Origin: an uncultured Sphingomonas sp.
GTDB lineage: Bacteria; Pseudomonadota; Alphaproteobacteria; Sphingomonadales; Sphingomonadaceae
DNA length: 49,533 bases
Assembly: GCF_937859915.1 (NCBI RefSeq)
Contig: NZ_CALMAW010000113.1
Span: 29,766 to 79,298, forward strand
Direction: 5' to 3'
Part shown: positions 36,299 through 44,879 of the stretch, piece after piece
How the letters are laid out: each line of letters starts with the position of its first letter
How positions within the stretch are numbered: the stretch's first letter is position 1
Program-made: the position numbers and the translations under genes
The notes under the pieces: generated by a model
What the model was told of the DNA's origin: nothing
The model's input: the letters and a program-made list of their open reading frames with translations, nothing else
Database searches by the model: none

Positions 36299-36613
36299 AT
36301 GGTGAAGCCTGAATGGGGCGCCAAGCGGGCCTGCCCGAAGTGCGGCACCCGCTTCTACGATCTGGGCAAGGACGACCCGATCACCTGCATCAACTGCGGC
36401 ATCCAGTGGGAAGCCGATCCGGTGCTCAAGTCGAAGCAGCCGCTGCCTTTCGACGCGCCCAAGCCGGTGGTCGAGAAGAAGGAGACGGAGGATTCCGATC
36501 TCGCCGAGGAGATCGACATCGCCGAGGACGAAGAGCCTGCCGACGACGACACCGATCTGGGTGGCGACGACGATCTGGGCGTCGCCAAGCATGACGACGA
36601 GGACGAGCAGTAA
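36299..36613 (+). CDS. FYDLN acid family protein (TIGR02300)
   Basis: 104 residues. The N-terminal half has two CxxC pairs (CPKCG, then CINCG) that probably bind zinc, around RFYDLGKDDPITC, which names the family. The second half is strongly acidic and ends HDDEDEQ. The family is characteristic of Alphaproteobacteria and has no known function. ATG 36299 begins MVKPEWGAKRACP. A tRNA-Ala gene follows 134 bp downstream. Confidence 0.92.
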   Translation: MVKPEWGAKRACPKCGTRFYDLGKDDPITCINCGIQWEADPVLKSKQPLPFDAPKPVVEKKETEDSDLAEEIDIAEDEEPADDDTDLGGDDDLGVAKHDDEDEQ

Positions 36614-36747
36614 GTCCTTCGAACGGCTCGGTCGGGGCATAGTGCAAAAAGCGCGAACGTCCCGACCAAGCCCTCTTGCACGGGTCGGCCGCCTGCCCTA
36701 AAGGCGGCGATCTCGATGCCGATCCCCAGTCGGCGCGAATGGAATGT

Positions 36748-36823
36748 GGGGCCGTAGCTCAGCTGGGAGAGCGTCGCGATGGCATTGCGAAGGTCTGGGG
36801 TTCGATCCCCCACGGCTCCACCA
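36748..36823 (+). tRNA. tRNA-Ala (anticodon GGC)
   Basis: 76 bases fold into a full cloverleaf. The 7-bp acceptor stem pairs GGGGCCG with CGGCTCC (one G-U); the D arm is GCTCAGCTGGGAGAGC. The anticodon loop ATGGCAT gives GGC, reading GCC alanine codons. The T arm has GGTTCGATCC, and CCA is encoded at 36821-36823. TTGCAC-N16-CTAAAG around 36675-36702 is a weak promoter candidate. Confidence 0.97.
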
Positions 36824-37024
36824 TTCCTCTTCTAGTTGGCGCTGATCGAAGCGCGCTCGGCTAGGCTACAGCAACACCGATCTGCGATCCCGAAGCCCAT
36901 GCGCTCGGTCGATCCTGCTGGCGATCGAGTCCTGTTGGATCGTTCCGAGACTTGCCGATCTCGGCTTCGCGTCACCGTCTTGCGAACGCCAGGCGCTCTC
37001 CATGAGCGCGCGGCAAAAGACCCT

Positions 37025-37411
37025 TCAGGCCTTCTCGATCGTGCACTGCAGCGGGTGCTGCTGCTGGCGGGCGAAGTCGACCACCTGAGTCGCCTTGGTC
37101 TCGGCGACCTCGTGGCTGAACACGCCGCATACGCCGACGCCCTTCTGGTGGACGTGGAGCATCACCCGGGTCGCATCCTCGATGCTCATCCGGAAGAAGC
37201 GTTGCAGGCACAGCACGACGAACTCCATCGGCGTGTAGTCATCGTTGAGCATCAACACCTTGTACAACGACGGCTTCTTGGTGCGCGTCCGCGTGCGGGT
37301 GGCGACGCCGACGCCGTTGCCGGGATCCTCGCCATCCTTGTTCGCGGCGGTCACGCGGATCGCGCCACGACTCTCGTAGGTCGGTTCGATGATGTCGTTG
37401 GGCATATGCAT
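37025..37411 (-). CDS. clpS: ATP-dependent Clp protease adaptor ClpS
   Basis: Delivers N-degron substrates to ClpAP. 128 residues: a disordered N-terminal extension of about 45 residues, then the fold with [30 protein letters not shown] and [15 protein letters not shown]. The NDDYT and His-containing segments line the N-degron pocket. The start is ATG 37411 or 37405; the longer frame to 37627 lacks family sequence. clpA is not adjacent. Confidence 0.96.
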   Translation of the reverse strand: MHMPNDIIEPTYESRGAIRVTAANKDGEDPGNGVGVATRTRTRTKKPSLYKVLMLNDDYTPMEFVVLCLQRFFRMSIEDATRVMLHVHQKGVGVCGVFSHEVAETKATQVVDFARQQQHPLQCTIEKA

Positions 37412-37481
37412 GTTCACGCCAGAATATGGCATCCGCGGGCGGGAGGGCAAGAGCCCGTGTCGGGCTTTGTGCGACATCGGC

Positions 37482-37522
37482 GCAAAAGCGAAAGGCCGCC
37501 TCGCTGGAGCGAGACGGCCTTC
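37482..37522 (-). terminator. Rho-independent terminator of the phasin gene
   Basis: On the minus strand, arms 37508-37522 and 37490-37505 form a stem of about 15 bp with one mismatch and a 2-4 base loop, followed by GCTTTTGCG. It lies 38 bp past the phasin stop. Confidence 0.75.
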
Positions 37523-37559
37523 GATTGTCAAATCGGCCGATGGTGGCCGACGAAGCGGA

Positions 37560-38444
37560 TTAGATCGCGGTCGTCGCCTTGACCTTCTCGACCGCGACCG
37601 CGACGCGGTTCGAGAGCGGCTGGGCAACCTCGCCGGCGAGCTTGAGCCACGCCTCGGTCACCTTCGAGCTCTCGGCGACGGCCGAGTCGAAATAGGATTT
37701 GAAATAGTCGCTCTGCAGCTTGAACAGTTCGGTCGGCGACTTGGCGGAGGCAAAGGTCTTGAACGCGGCGGTCGTGGTCTCGAACGACTTGCGCGCATAA
37801 TCGGCAGCTTCCTGACCGAGCGCCTCGGCGGCCTTGGCGGCGAGCTTCGACGATTCGACCATCGCCTCGACATTGCCCTTCTGGAATTCGGTGAATTCCT
37901 CGGTCATCTTGACGCTCTTGTCGTAGGCACCCTTGGCGCGGCCGCTGAAGTCCCCGAACAGCGCCTGGGTGCGCGCACCGGCGTCGCCGGTGAAGGTCTT
38001 GGCGGCGTCCTGCATCTTGCTGATCGTGTCGTTCATGGCGGTCGGTCCTTCTACGGCTGTGGCGACGAGAGGTGCCACGGGTTCATGTGTGAGGCTGTCC
38101 GGTGTCGGTGCGGCGACAGTCGGCTTTATGGCGGGCGGTGTGACGGCAACCGGCTTCGCAAAGGCCGGTTTCGCAGCGACCGGCTCGGCAGCTGCCGGAT
38201 GGGGCGCCAGCGAATCGGTCTCGGCCCGCGCACCGGGGGGGCGACCGCGCTTGCGCTTGACCGGTTCGACGACCGGCGCGGCCGACGGCGGCGCGTCGAC
38301 GGACGCGGCCGGCGGCGCCTTGGCGGCGGGGGCCGGCGCTAAAGTCTTCGCCACCAAATCCTTAGCAACCGGCGCGGCGTCGATCGCCTTCGGCACGGCC
38401 GAGAGCTTCGGTTGCCGTGTCGCCGGCTTGCTGGGTTCGGACAT
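37560..38444 (-). CDS. Phasin family protein with N-terminal AT-hook
   Basis: Phasins coat polyhydroxyalkanoate granules. 294 residues: a low-complexity Ala/Pro/Lys region (1-135), then a phasin_2 helical domain (137-294) with [14 protein letters not shown] and [20 protein letters not shown]. Residues 63-71 read KRKRGRPPG, a canonical AT-hook DNA-binding motif. A DNA-binding phasin could tie granules to the nucleoid, as PhaM and PhaF do in other genera. ATG 38444 is the full start; ATG 38036 (MNDTISK) has AAGGA upstream and would give a tail-less phasin. The gene lies next to phaC, and an inverted repeat precedes it. Confidence 0.92.
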   Translation of the reverse strand: MSEPSKPATRQPKLSAVPKAIDAAPVAKDLVAKTLAPAPAAKAPPAASVDAPPSAAPVVEPVKRKRGRPPGARAETDSLAPHPAAAEPVAAKPAFAKPVAVTPPAIKPTVAAPTPDSLTHEPVAPLVATAVEGPTAMNDTISKMQDAAKTFTGDAGARTQALFGDFSGRAKGAYDKSVKMTEEFTEFQKGNVEAMVESSKLAAKAAEALGQEAADYARKSFETTTAAFKTFASAKSPTELFKLQSDYFKSYFDSAVAESSKVTEAWLKLAGEVAQPLSNRVAVAVEKVKATTAI

Positions 38445-38472
38445 GACGGCCAGACCTCACATACATTCATTG

Positions 38473-38535
38473 TTGTTGCACCGCACAATACTGCGAACTG
38501 CGTCGATCGACAAGCAATATTGTGCAGTGCAGCAT
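38473..38535. promoter_or_regulatory. Inverted repeat, candidate PhaR-type operator
   Basis: TATTGTGCAGTGCAGCAT at 38518-38535 and the reverse complement of 38473-38490 (TATTGTGCGGTGCAACAA) match at 15 of 18 positions, with 27 bp between. TGC-rich motifs upstream of phasin genes are the known targets of the PHA-responsive repressor PhaR. It lies 29-91 bp upstream of the phasin start. Confidence 0.55.
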
Positions 38536-38576
38536 CGGCGTCTGCGGCAAGCGGTTCCACGCTTGCGTCGAGCCGT

Positions 38577-40358
38577 TCAGGGCAGGCGGACGTAGCGGCC
38601 GGGCGCATCCTCTATCGCCTTGCGCTTCCCGCGCCCGGGGATGCGCGCGCGCGTCGCGGCGACGGTGCCGTCGTCGATGGCGGCCAGCCAACCCCGCCAG
38701 TCTGGCCACCAGCTGCCCTTGGTTTCGCGCGCCTGTGCGACGAACTCGGCAAGCGAGGCGGCAGGCGTGTCGCTCGTCCAATATTGATATTTCTGCGCGT
38801 CGGGCGGATTGACCACGCCGGCAATATGTCCCGATCCGGCGAGCACGAAGCGCAGCGGCCCGGCCAGATGCTCGGTGAGCTTCCAGACGCTGTCGGCGGG
38901 CGCGATATGATCCTCGCGGCCGGCCTGGACATAGCTCGGCGTGGTGACGGTGGTGAGGTCGATCGGCGTCCCGGCGACGCTGATCCCGCCCGGCTTGGCG
39001 AGCAGATTGTCGCGGTAGAGATCGCGCAGATAGCTCAGATGCCAGGCCGCGGGCAGGTTGGTCGTGTCGCCGTTCCAATAGAGCAGGTCGAACGCCGGAT
39101 AGTCTTCGCCCATCAGATAATTCTGGACGACATAGTTCCAGATCAGATCGCGCCCGCGCAGCAGGTTGAACGCGGCGGCCATGTAGCGGCCGTCGAGATA
39201 GCCCTTGTCGCCCGCCAGTTCGGCGACGAGGCCGAGCTGGGCGTCGTCGATGAACAGCGACAGGTCGCCGGCCGAGGCGAAGTCGACCTGCGCGGTGAAG
39301 AAGGTCGCGCTCGCCACCTTGGCGGCCTCGCCCCGCGCGGTCAGCAGCGCGAGCGTCGCGGCGAAGGTGGTGCCGGCGACGCAATAGCCGATCGCATGCA
39401 CCGCCCCGACGCCGAGCAGATCGCGCACGACGTCGATCGCCTCGATCTGCGCCGCGACATAATCGTCGAGGATGATCGCCGCCAGGCTTTCGTCCGCGGA
39501 CTTCCACGACACCATGAACACGCTGAGCCCCTGCTCGACCGCCCAGCGCACGAAGCTCTTCTTGGGGTTGAGGTCGAGGATGTAGAAGCGGTTGATCCAG
39601 GGCGGAAAGACGACCAGCGGGATCGTCGCGACGCGCGCCGTGGTCGGCGCATAGTGGATCAGCTGGAACAGCGGCGTCTCGTAGATCACCTTGCCCGGCG
39701 TCGCCGCGATCGTCTCGCCCAGGACGAAGGCGGCACGATCCGCATGCGTCAGCTGGCCGCGTCCGAGATCCGCGAGCATATTTTCGAGCCCCTTGATCAG
39801 GCTCTCGCCGCGCGTCGCGACGATCTTCTCGAGCGCGAGCGGGTTGGTCGCAAGGAAGTTGCTCGGCGCGATCGCATCGGCGAAGGCGCGCGTCACGAAC
39901 AGCATCTGGTTGCGCTGCTTGTCGCTGAGCCCCTCGACCGCGCCGACCGAGCGCACCATGTGGTCCGACAGCAGCTGATAGGACTGGCGGATCAGGTCGA
40001 ACAGCGGGTTCGCCTGCCATTGCGGCGCGGCGAAGCGGCGATCGGCGACCGGCGCATCCGGGGACGCGGTCGAGCCCGGGTTGAGAAAACGCTGCCAGAG
40101 CGTCAGGCTGTCCTTCCAGAAATCGGCCTGCGCATCGACCAGCTTGGTCGGGTCGACGGCGAAACTGGTCGGCGGGGTGACGGTCAGCAGCTTCGAGAAA
40201 TCGGGCAGCGTCGCCGGTGCGCGCGTCGCCTGCGTCACGGCATATTCGAGCATGAGCTGCTGCGCGCGGCCGATCACGCCCGTCCAGTGCTGGAGTTCGT
40301 CGAGCGTCGGGGTCAGCATGCCTGCCGCGATCACCGTATCGCCCTCGCCGTGCGTCAT
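38577..40358 (-). CDS. phaC: Poly(3-hydroxyalkanoate) synthase, class I
   Basis: Polymerises (R)-3-hydroxyacyl-CoA into storage polyester. 593 residues from ATG 40358, which has GGAG seven bases upstream; TTG 40376 is less likely. It has the usual class I length. The N-terminal domain includes DFWKDSLTLWQRFL and QWQANPLFDLIRQSY. The alpha/beta-hydrolase core has the lipase-like box IGYCVAGTT (nucleophile near Cys326), IPLVVFPPWINRFYILDLNP and the His region AGREDHIAPADSVW. It lies upstream of the phasin gene on the same strand and is divergent from alaC. phaA and phaB are not in the window. Confidence 0.97.
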   Translation of the reverse strand: MTHGEGDTVIAAGMLTPTLDELQHWTGVIGRAQQLMLEYAVTQATRAPATLPDFSKLLTVTPPTSFAVDPTKLVDAQADFWKDSLTLWQRFLNPGSTASPDAPVADRRFAAPQWQANPLFDLIRQSYQLLSDHMVRSVGAVEGLSDKQRNQMLFVTRAFADAIAPSNFLATNPLALEKIVATRGESLIKGLENMLADLGRGQLTHADRAAFVLGETIAATPGKVIYETPLFQLIHYAPTTARVATIPLVVFPPWINRFYILDLNPKKSFVRWAVEQGLSVFMVSWKSADESLAAIILDDYVAAQIEAIDVVRDLLGVGAVHAIGYCVAGTTFAATLALLTARGEAAKVASATFFTAQVDFASAGDLSLFIDDAQLGLVAELAGDKGYLDGRYMAAAFNLLRGRDLIWNYVVQNYLMGEDYPAFDLLYWNGDTTNLPAAWHLSYLRDLYRDNLLAKPGGISVAGTPIDLTTVTTPSYVQAGREDHIAPADSVWKLTEHLAGPLRFVLAGSGHIAGVVNPPDAQKYQYWTSDTPAASLAEFVAQARETKGSWWPDWRGWLAAIDDGTVAATRARIPGRGKRKAIEDAPGRYVRLP

Positions 40359-40457
40359 CCCGTTCTCCGTCGACAAGCGCCTGTGCCCGCGCGCCGTATC
40401 CCGCTATACCGCGCGCGCCGCCTGCTTGGCGAGCCATCCGAGAAAAGGTCCTGCCCG

Positions 40458-41672
40458 ATGTCCGAGGAATTCTACCGCATCCGTCGCCTGCCCCCCTACG
40501 TGTTCGCCGAAGTGAACGCGATGAAGGCAGCGGCGCGCGCGGCGGGCGAGGACATCATCGATCTCGGCATGGGCAATCCCGATGGCGCGCCCGCGCCGCA
40601 TGTCATCGAGAAGCTGGTCGAGGTCGCGCGCGATCCCAATGCGCACGGCTATTCGGCGTCGAAGGGCATTCCCGGGCTGCGCAAGGCGCAGGCCGGCTAT
40701 TATGCGCGCCGCTTCGGGGTCGATCTCGATCCCGATACCGAGGTGGTCGTGACGCTCGGCTCGAAGGAGGGGCTCGCCAACCTCGCGCAGGCGATCACCG
40801 CGCCCGGCGACGTCGTGCTCGCGCCGAACCCGAGCTATCCGATCCACACCTTCGGCTTCATCATCGCGGGGGCCGCGATCCGCTCGATCCCGGCCGCACC
40901 CGGCCCGGATTTCTTCACGCGGCTCGAGCATGCGATCGCCTACACCGTGCCCAAGCCGTCGGTGCTGGTGATGGGCTATCCGTCCAACCCGACCGCCTAT
41001 GTCGCCGATCTCGATTTCTACACCAAGGTCGTCGCCTTCGCGAAGGAGCACAAGCTCTGGGTTCTGTCCGACCTGGCCTATTCGGAAATCTATTTCGGCG
41101 ACGTGCCGACGCCGTCGATCCTCCAGGTGCCCGGCGCCAAGGATGTCGCGATCGAATTCACCTCGGTGTCGAAGACCTATTCGATGGCGGGCTGGCGGAT
41201 CGGTTTCGCGGTCGGCAACAAGACGCTGATCGGCGCGCTGACGCGGGTGAAGTCCTATCTGGATTACGGTGCGTTCACGCCGATCCAGGCAGCGGCGGTC
41301 GCCGCGATCAACGGCCCGCAGGACATCGTCGAGCAGAACCGCCAGCTCTACAAGCGCCGCCGCGACGTGATGGTCGAGAGCTTCGGCCGCGCCGGCTGGG
41401 AACTGCCGGTGCCCGAGGCGTCGATGTTCTGCTGGGCGCCGATCCCGCCCGCGCTCAAGCATCTTGGCGCGCTCGAATTCTCCAAGCAGCTGCTCACCCA
41501 CGCGCAGGTCGCGGTCGCGCCCGGCGTCGGCTTCGGCGAGGAGGGCGAGGGCTTCGTCCGGCTCGCGCTGGTCGAGAATGAGCACCGCATCCGCCAGGCG
41601 GCGCGCAACATCAAGCGCTACCTTCAGTCGATGGGGGTCAATGCGGCGCCGCCGACCCGCGCGGCCAACTGA
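40458..41672 (+). CDS. alaC: Alanine / glutamate-pyruvate aminotransferase (AlaC-like, class I/II)
   Basis: A PLP-dependent transaminase of 404 residues. It opens YRIRRLPPYVFAEVNAMK, as in E. coli AlaC. Other blocks are IDLGMGNPDG, HGYSASKGIPGLR, PSNPTAY, SDLAYSEIYF, SVSKTYSMAGWRIGF with the Schiff-base Lys, and a C-terminal VRLALVENEHRIRQA. Related sequences are often annotated as LL-diaminopimelate aminotransferase. ATG 40458 begins MSEEFYRIRR; the long upstream extension of this frame is the shadow of phaC. Confidence 0.92.
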   Translation: MSEEFYRIRRLPPYVFAEVNAMKAAARAAGEDIIDLGMGNPDGAPAPHVIEKLVEVARDPNAHGYSASKGIPGLRKAQAGYYARRFGVDLDPDTEVVVTLGSKEGLANLAQAITAPGDVVLAPNPSYPIHTFGFIIAGAAIRSIPAAPGPDFFTRLEHAIAYTVPKPSVLVMGYPSNPTAYVADLDFYTKVVAFAKEHKLWVLSDLAYSEIYFGDVPTPSILQVPGAKDVAIEFTSVSKTYSMAGWRIGFAVGNKTLIGALTRVKSYLDYGAFTPIQAAAVAAINGPQDIVEQNRQLYKRRRDVMVESFGRAGWELPVPEASMFCWAPIPPALKHLGALEFSKQLLTHAQVAVAPGVGFGEEGEGFVRLALVENEHRIRQAARNIKRYLQSMGVNAAPPTRAAN

Positions 41673-41793
41673 AGCTGTCTGATCGCTGACCGGCGCGTTC
41701 AGGCCGACGCCATGCCCGCTGCGCCATAGCCGGAGCGTGGGCAACCATTTCGGCGACGAAAGGTTGTGCGGGCACATTTGACAGGAGTGGACG

Positions 41794-42183
41794 ATGAAGA
41801 AGAGCATATTGGGCGCGATGACCGCCGCGATGCTGGTGATGCCGGTCGCGATGACCTCGACCGCAGCGTCCGCGCAGCAGTGGCATGGCGACCAGCAGGG
41901 CTGGGATCCGTCGCGCGACTATCGTGACAACGGCCATAATGGCGATCGCGGCCGGGATGGCGGCGATCGGCGCCTGGGTCGCCACGACCAGGTCTATCGC
42001 GGCCATGACGGCCGCTATTACTGCCGCCGCAGCGACGGCACGACCGGCACCGTGATCGGCGCGATCGGCGGCGGCGCGGCCGGCGCTCTGCTCGGCGGCG
42101 GCACGCTCGGCACGCTGCTCGGTGCGGGCGGCGGCGCGCTGCTCGGTCGCTCGATCGATCGCGGCAATGTGAAGTGCCATTGA
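41794..42183 (+). CDS. Secreted glycine-zipper 2TM envelope protein
   Basis: 129 residues: a signal peptide to about residue 27 (MTSTAASA), a charged Asp/Gly/Arg-rich region, then a C-terminal glycine-zipper pair (GAIGGGAAGALLGGGTLGTLLGA...) able to form a helical hairpin in the outer membrane. Two Cys (YYCRR and VKCH) flank the hairpin and may form a disulfide. AGGAG precedes the ATG. Such proteins (Rick_17kDa/SlyB-like) are linked to envelope stability. A strong terminator follows 38 bp beyond the stop. Confidence 0.85.
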   Translation: MKKSILGAMTAAMLVMPVAMTSTAASAQQWHGDQQGWDPSRDYRDNGHNGDRGRDGGDRRLGRHDQVYRGHDGRYYCRRSDGTTGTVIGAIGGGAAGALLGGGTLGTLLGAGGGALLGRSIDRGNVKCH

Positions 42184-42220
42184 TCGTTTAGCGATAATGC
42201 AAGCCTGACGGCTTGCCCTG

Positions 42221-42268
42221 ACCCTCCCGTCGTGTCAGCGCGTCCCGCTGTACGACGGGAGGGTTTTT
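42221..42268 (+). terminator. Rho-independent terminator overlapping the hom ribosome site
   Basis: A perfect 13-bp stem (42221-42233 with 42252-42264) is capped by an inner CAGCG/CGCTG hairpin with a 5-base loop, then TTTTT at 42264-42268. The 3' arm contains GGGAGGG, the ribosome site of hom, whose ATG is at 42270. It ends the glycine-zipper transcript and may also gate hom. Confidence 0.85.
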
Positions 42269-42269
42269 C

Positions 42270-43577
42270 ATGGGCCAAGCATTGCGGATCGCGCTGGCGG
42301 GGTTGGGCACGGTGGGCGCGGGCGTCGTCAAGCTGCTCGACGTCAACCGCGAGATCGTCGAGCGCCGCGCCGGGCGCGCCATCGAGATCGTCGCGGTCTC
42401 GGCGCGCGACCGGACGCGCGACCGCGGCGTCGATCTGGCGCGCTTCGCCTGGGTAGACGACGCCGCCGAGCTTGCGGCACGCGACGATGTCGATGTCGTC
42501 GTCGAGCTGATCGGCGGTTCGGACGGCCCCGCGCTGACCCTCGCGCGCCGCACGATCGCGGCCAAGCGCCATTTCGTCACCGCCAACAAGGCGATGATCG
42601 CGCATCACGGCATCGGGCTTGCCGGCGACGCCGAGGCGGCGGGCGTCGCGCTCAAATATGAGGCCGCGGTCGCGGGCGGGATCCCGGTGATCAAGGGGCT
42701 GCGCGAGGGGGCTGCCGCCAATGCGATCGGGCGCGTCTACGGCATTCTCAACGGCACCTGCAATTATATCCTGACCACGATGGAGGCCGAGGGCCGCGAC
42801 TTTGCCGAGGTGCTCGGCGAGGCGCAGCGGCTCGGCTATGCCGAGGCCGATCCGTCGTTCGACATCGACGGCGTCGATGCCGCGCACAAGCTGTCGATCC
42901 TAGCGAGCCTCGCCTTCGGGACGCGGATCGACTTCGACGCCGCCGCCGTCACGGGCATCCGCCACGTCCTCGCCGCCGACATCGCGCAGGCGCAGGCGCT
43001 GGGCTACCGCGTCCGCCTCGTCGGGCTTGCCGAGGCGCAGCCCGAAGGCAGCAGCACCGCCGGCCTGTTCCAGCGCGTCCATGCCTGCCTCGTCCCCAAC
43101 GCGCACCCGCTGGCGCATGTCGCGGGCTCGCTCAACGCCGTCGTGGCGGAGGGCAATTTCGTCGGGCGCCTGCTGTTCCAGGGCCGCGGCGCGGGCGAGG
43201 GGCCGACCGCCTCCGCGGTCGTCGCGGACCTGATCGACATCGCGCGCGGCGAATATGGCCCCGCCTTCGCGATGCCGGTCGCGAGCCTGGCGGCGATGGC
43301 GCCCGCGAAGACGGGTGACCGCCGCGGCCGTGCCTATCTGCGCTTCTCGGTCGCCGACCGGCCCGGCGTGCTCGCCGAGATCGCCGCCGCGATGCGCGAT
43401 GCCGGGGTCTCGATCGAAAGCCTGATCCAGCGCGGCGCGACCGCCGAGGGCGGGGTTCTGGTCGCGATGGTGACGCACGAGGGGCCGGAGCGAGCGGTCA
43501 CCGACGCGCTGGCGCGGCTCGAGGGCTCGAGCAGCCTGCTCGGGGTCCCGATGATGATGCACATTCTCGACGTCTAG
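42270..43577 (+). CDS. hom: Homoserine dehydrogenase
   Basis: Reduces aspartate semialdehyde to homoserine, the branch to threonine and methionine. 435 residues: an N-terminal Rossmann fold with LAGLGTVGAGVVKLL, TANKAMIA, the catalytic region GILNGTCNYILTTME with AEADPSFDIDGVDAAHKL, and a C-terminal ACT domain from about residue 355 (FSVADRPGVLAEIAAAMRDAGVSIES) for allosteric control, usually by threonine. GGGAGGG lies seven bases before ATG 42270, but inside the terminator hairpin. Whether hom has its own promoter downstream of position 42184 is unclear. Confidence 0.97.
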   Translation: MGQALRIALAGLGTVGAGVVKLLDVNREIVERRAGRAIEIVAVSARDRTRDRGVDLARFAWVDDAAELAARDDVDVVVELIGGSDGPALTLARRTIAAKRHFVTANKAMIAHHGIGLAGDAEAAGVALKYEAAVAGGIPVIKGLREGAAANAIGRVYGILNGTCNYILTTMEAEGRDFAEVLGEAQRLGYAEADPSFDIDGVDAAHKLSILASLAFGTRIDFDAAAVTGIRHVLAADIAQAQALGYRVRLVGLAEAQPEGSSTAGLFQRVHACLVPNAHPLAHVAGSLNAVVAEGNFVGRLLFQGRGAGEGPTASAVVADLIDIARGEYGPAFAMPVASLAAMAPAKTGDRRGRAYLRFSVADRPGVLAEIAAAMRDAGVSIESLIQRGATAEGGVLVAMVTHEGPERAVTDALARLEGSSSLLGVPMMMHILDV

Positions 43578-43737
43578 GACCGATCCTGCACTCCAATTCC
43601 GGTCGCACTACGACTGCGCTCGGGACGAACGGCTATTTGATTCCGTCGCGCTCCCACGACCAGCGCTGCCATCCTCGACATCGTAACACAGCTTCCCTAA
43701 CGCTCGGCGCAATTCCGGGGCGCCTCAAGGAGAGACC

Positions 43738-44718
43738 ATGTCGACCGATCCGATTGCCAGAAGCCAGCTTCTCGACCGCGTCCTCGTGCTCGAGATGGTG
43801 CGCGTCACCGAGGCCGCCGCGATCGCGGCCGCCAAGCTGATCGGACGGGGTGACGAGAAGGCGGCCGACGCCGCCGCGGTCGAGGCGATGCGCGCCGCGT
43901 TCAACGAGCTCGACTTCGACGGCACCGTGGTGATCGGCGAGGGCGAACGCGACGAGGCGCCGATGCTCTATATTGGCGAGAAGGTCGGCAAGGGCACCGG
44001 CCCCAAGATCGACATCGCGCTCGATCCGCTCGAGGGCACGACGATCTGCGCGACCGGCGGGCCGAACAGCCTCGCGGTGCTGGCGATCGCCGAGGAGGGC
44101 TGCCTGCTCAACGCGCCCGACGTCTATATGGACAAGCTCGCGATCGGGCCGGGCTATCCGCGCGGCCTCGTCTCGCTCGACCAGACGCCGACCGAGCGCG
44201 TCGAGGCGTTCGCCAAGGCCAAGGGCGTCGCGCCCTCCGAGATCACCGTGCTGGTGCTCGATCGCCCGCGTCACGCGAAGATGATCGCCGAGCTGCGCGC
44301 GCTCGGCACCGGCATCTATCTGATCCCCGACGGCGACGTCGCCGGCGTGATCTCGGTGACCAACCCCGACACGACGATCGACATGTACATGGGCTCGGGC
44401 GGCGCGCCCGAGGGCGTGCTCGCGGCGGCGGCGCTGGCGTGCGTCGGCGGCCAGTTCCAGGGCCGGCTGCTGTTCCGCAACGACGACGAGCGCGCGCGCG
44501 CCGCCAAATGGGGCGTGACCGACCTCAACCGCATCTATGAGCTCGAGGATCTGGTGAAGGGCGACGCGATCTTCGCGGCGACCGGCGTCACCGCGGGCTC
44601 GCTGCTCGACGGCGTCAAGCGCCGCCGCGATGGCGTGCTGACCACCGAGAGCGTGGTGATGCGCGCCTCGTCGGGCACGATCCGCTGGGTCAAGGGCGAG
44701 CACCACAAGCGCGGGTGA
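43738..44718 (+). CDS. glpX: Fructose-1,6-bisphosphatase, class II
   Basis: Hydrolyses fructose-1,6-bisphosphate in gluconeogenesis. 326 residues with VTEAAAIAAAKLIGRGDEKAAD, GTVVIGEGERDEAPMLYIGE (metal-binding Asp/Glu), DIALDPLEGTT and GGAPEGVLAAAALACVGG. AAGGAGAG precedes ATG 43738. The alaC - glycine-zipper - hom - glpX stretch is on one strand but has 86-160 bp gaps, so separate promoters are likely. After it comes the gene-free repeat tract. Confidence 0.97.
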   Translation: MSTDPIARSQLLDRVLVLEMVRVTEAAAIAAAKLIGRGDEKAADAAAVEAMRAAFNELDFDGTVVIGEGERDEAPMLYIGEKVGKGTGPKIDIALDPLEGTTICATGGPNSLAVLAIAEEGCLLNAPDVYMDKLAIGPGYPRGLVSLDQTPTERVEAFAKAKGVAPSEITVLVLDRPRHAKMIAELRALGTGIYLIPDGDVAGVISVTNPDTTIDMYMGSGGAPEGVLAAAALACVGGQFQGRLLFRNDDERARAAKWGVTDLNRIYELEDLVKGDAIFAATGVTAGSLLDGVKRRRDGVLTTESVVMRASSGTIRWVKGEHHKRG

Positions 44719-44761
44719 GCTTTTGCGTGGGCCGAGCCGGCACGCGCGCTTCCTCTGTTTT

Positions 44762-44875
44762 CCGTCATCCCGGCGAAAGCCGGGACCCATAGACGGCGGC
44801 AATTCTACGGCTGGCGCGGCGCCAGCCCCATTCCCACCCCGCATCCATGGGTCCCGGCTTTCGCCGGGATGACGG
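44762..44875. repeat. REP/BIME-like inverted repeat, CCGTCATCCCGGCGAAAGCC family
   Basis: A perfect 29-bp inverted pair, 44762-44790 and 44847-44875, each arm itself containing a CCCGGC...GCCGGG stem. A smaller palindrome (CTGGCGC/GCGCCAG) lies between them. First unit of a five-element cluster. Confidence 0.9.
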
Positions 44876-44879
44876 CGGT

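Noticed and set aside
38467..40437. 656-codon frame overlapping phaC on the same strand
   Set aside because: Out-of-frame Arg/Asp/Ala-rich reading; the phaC frame carries the lipase box and has a ribosome site.
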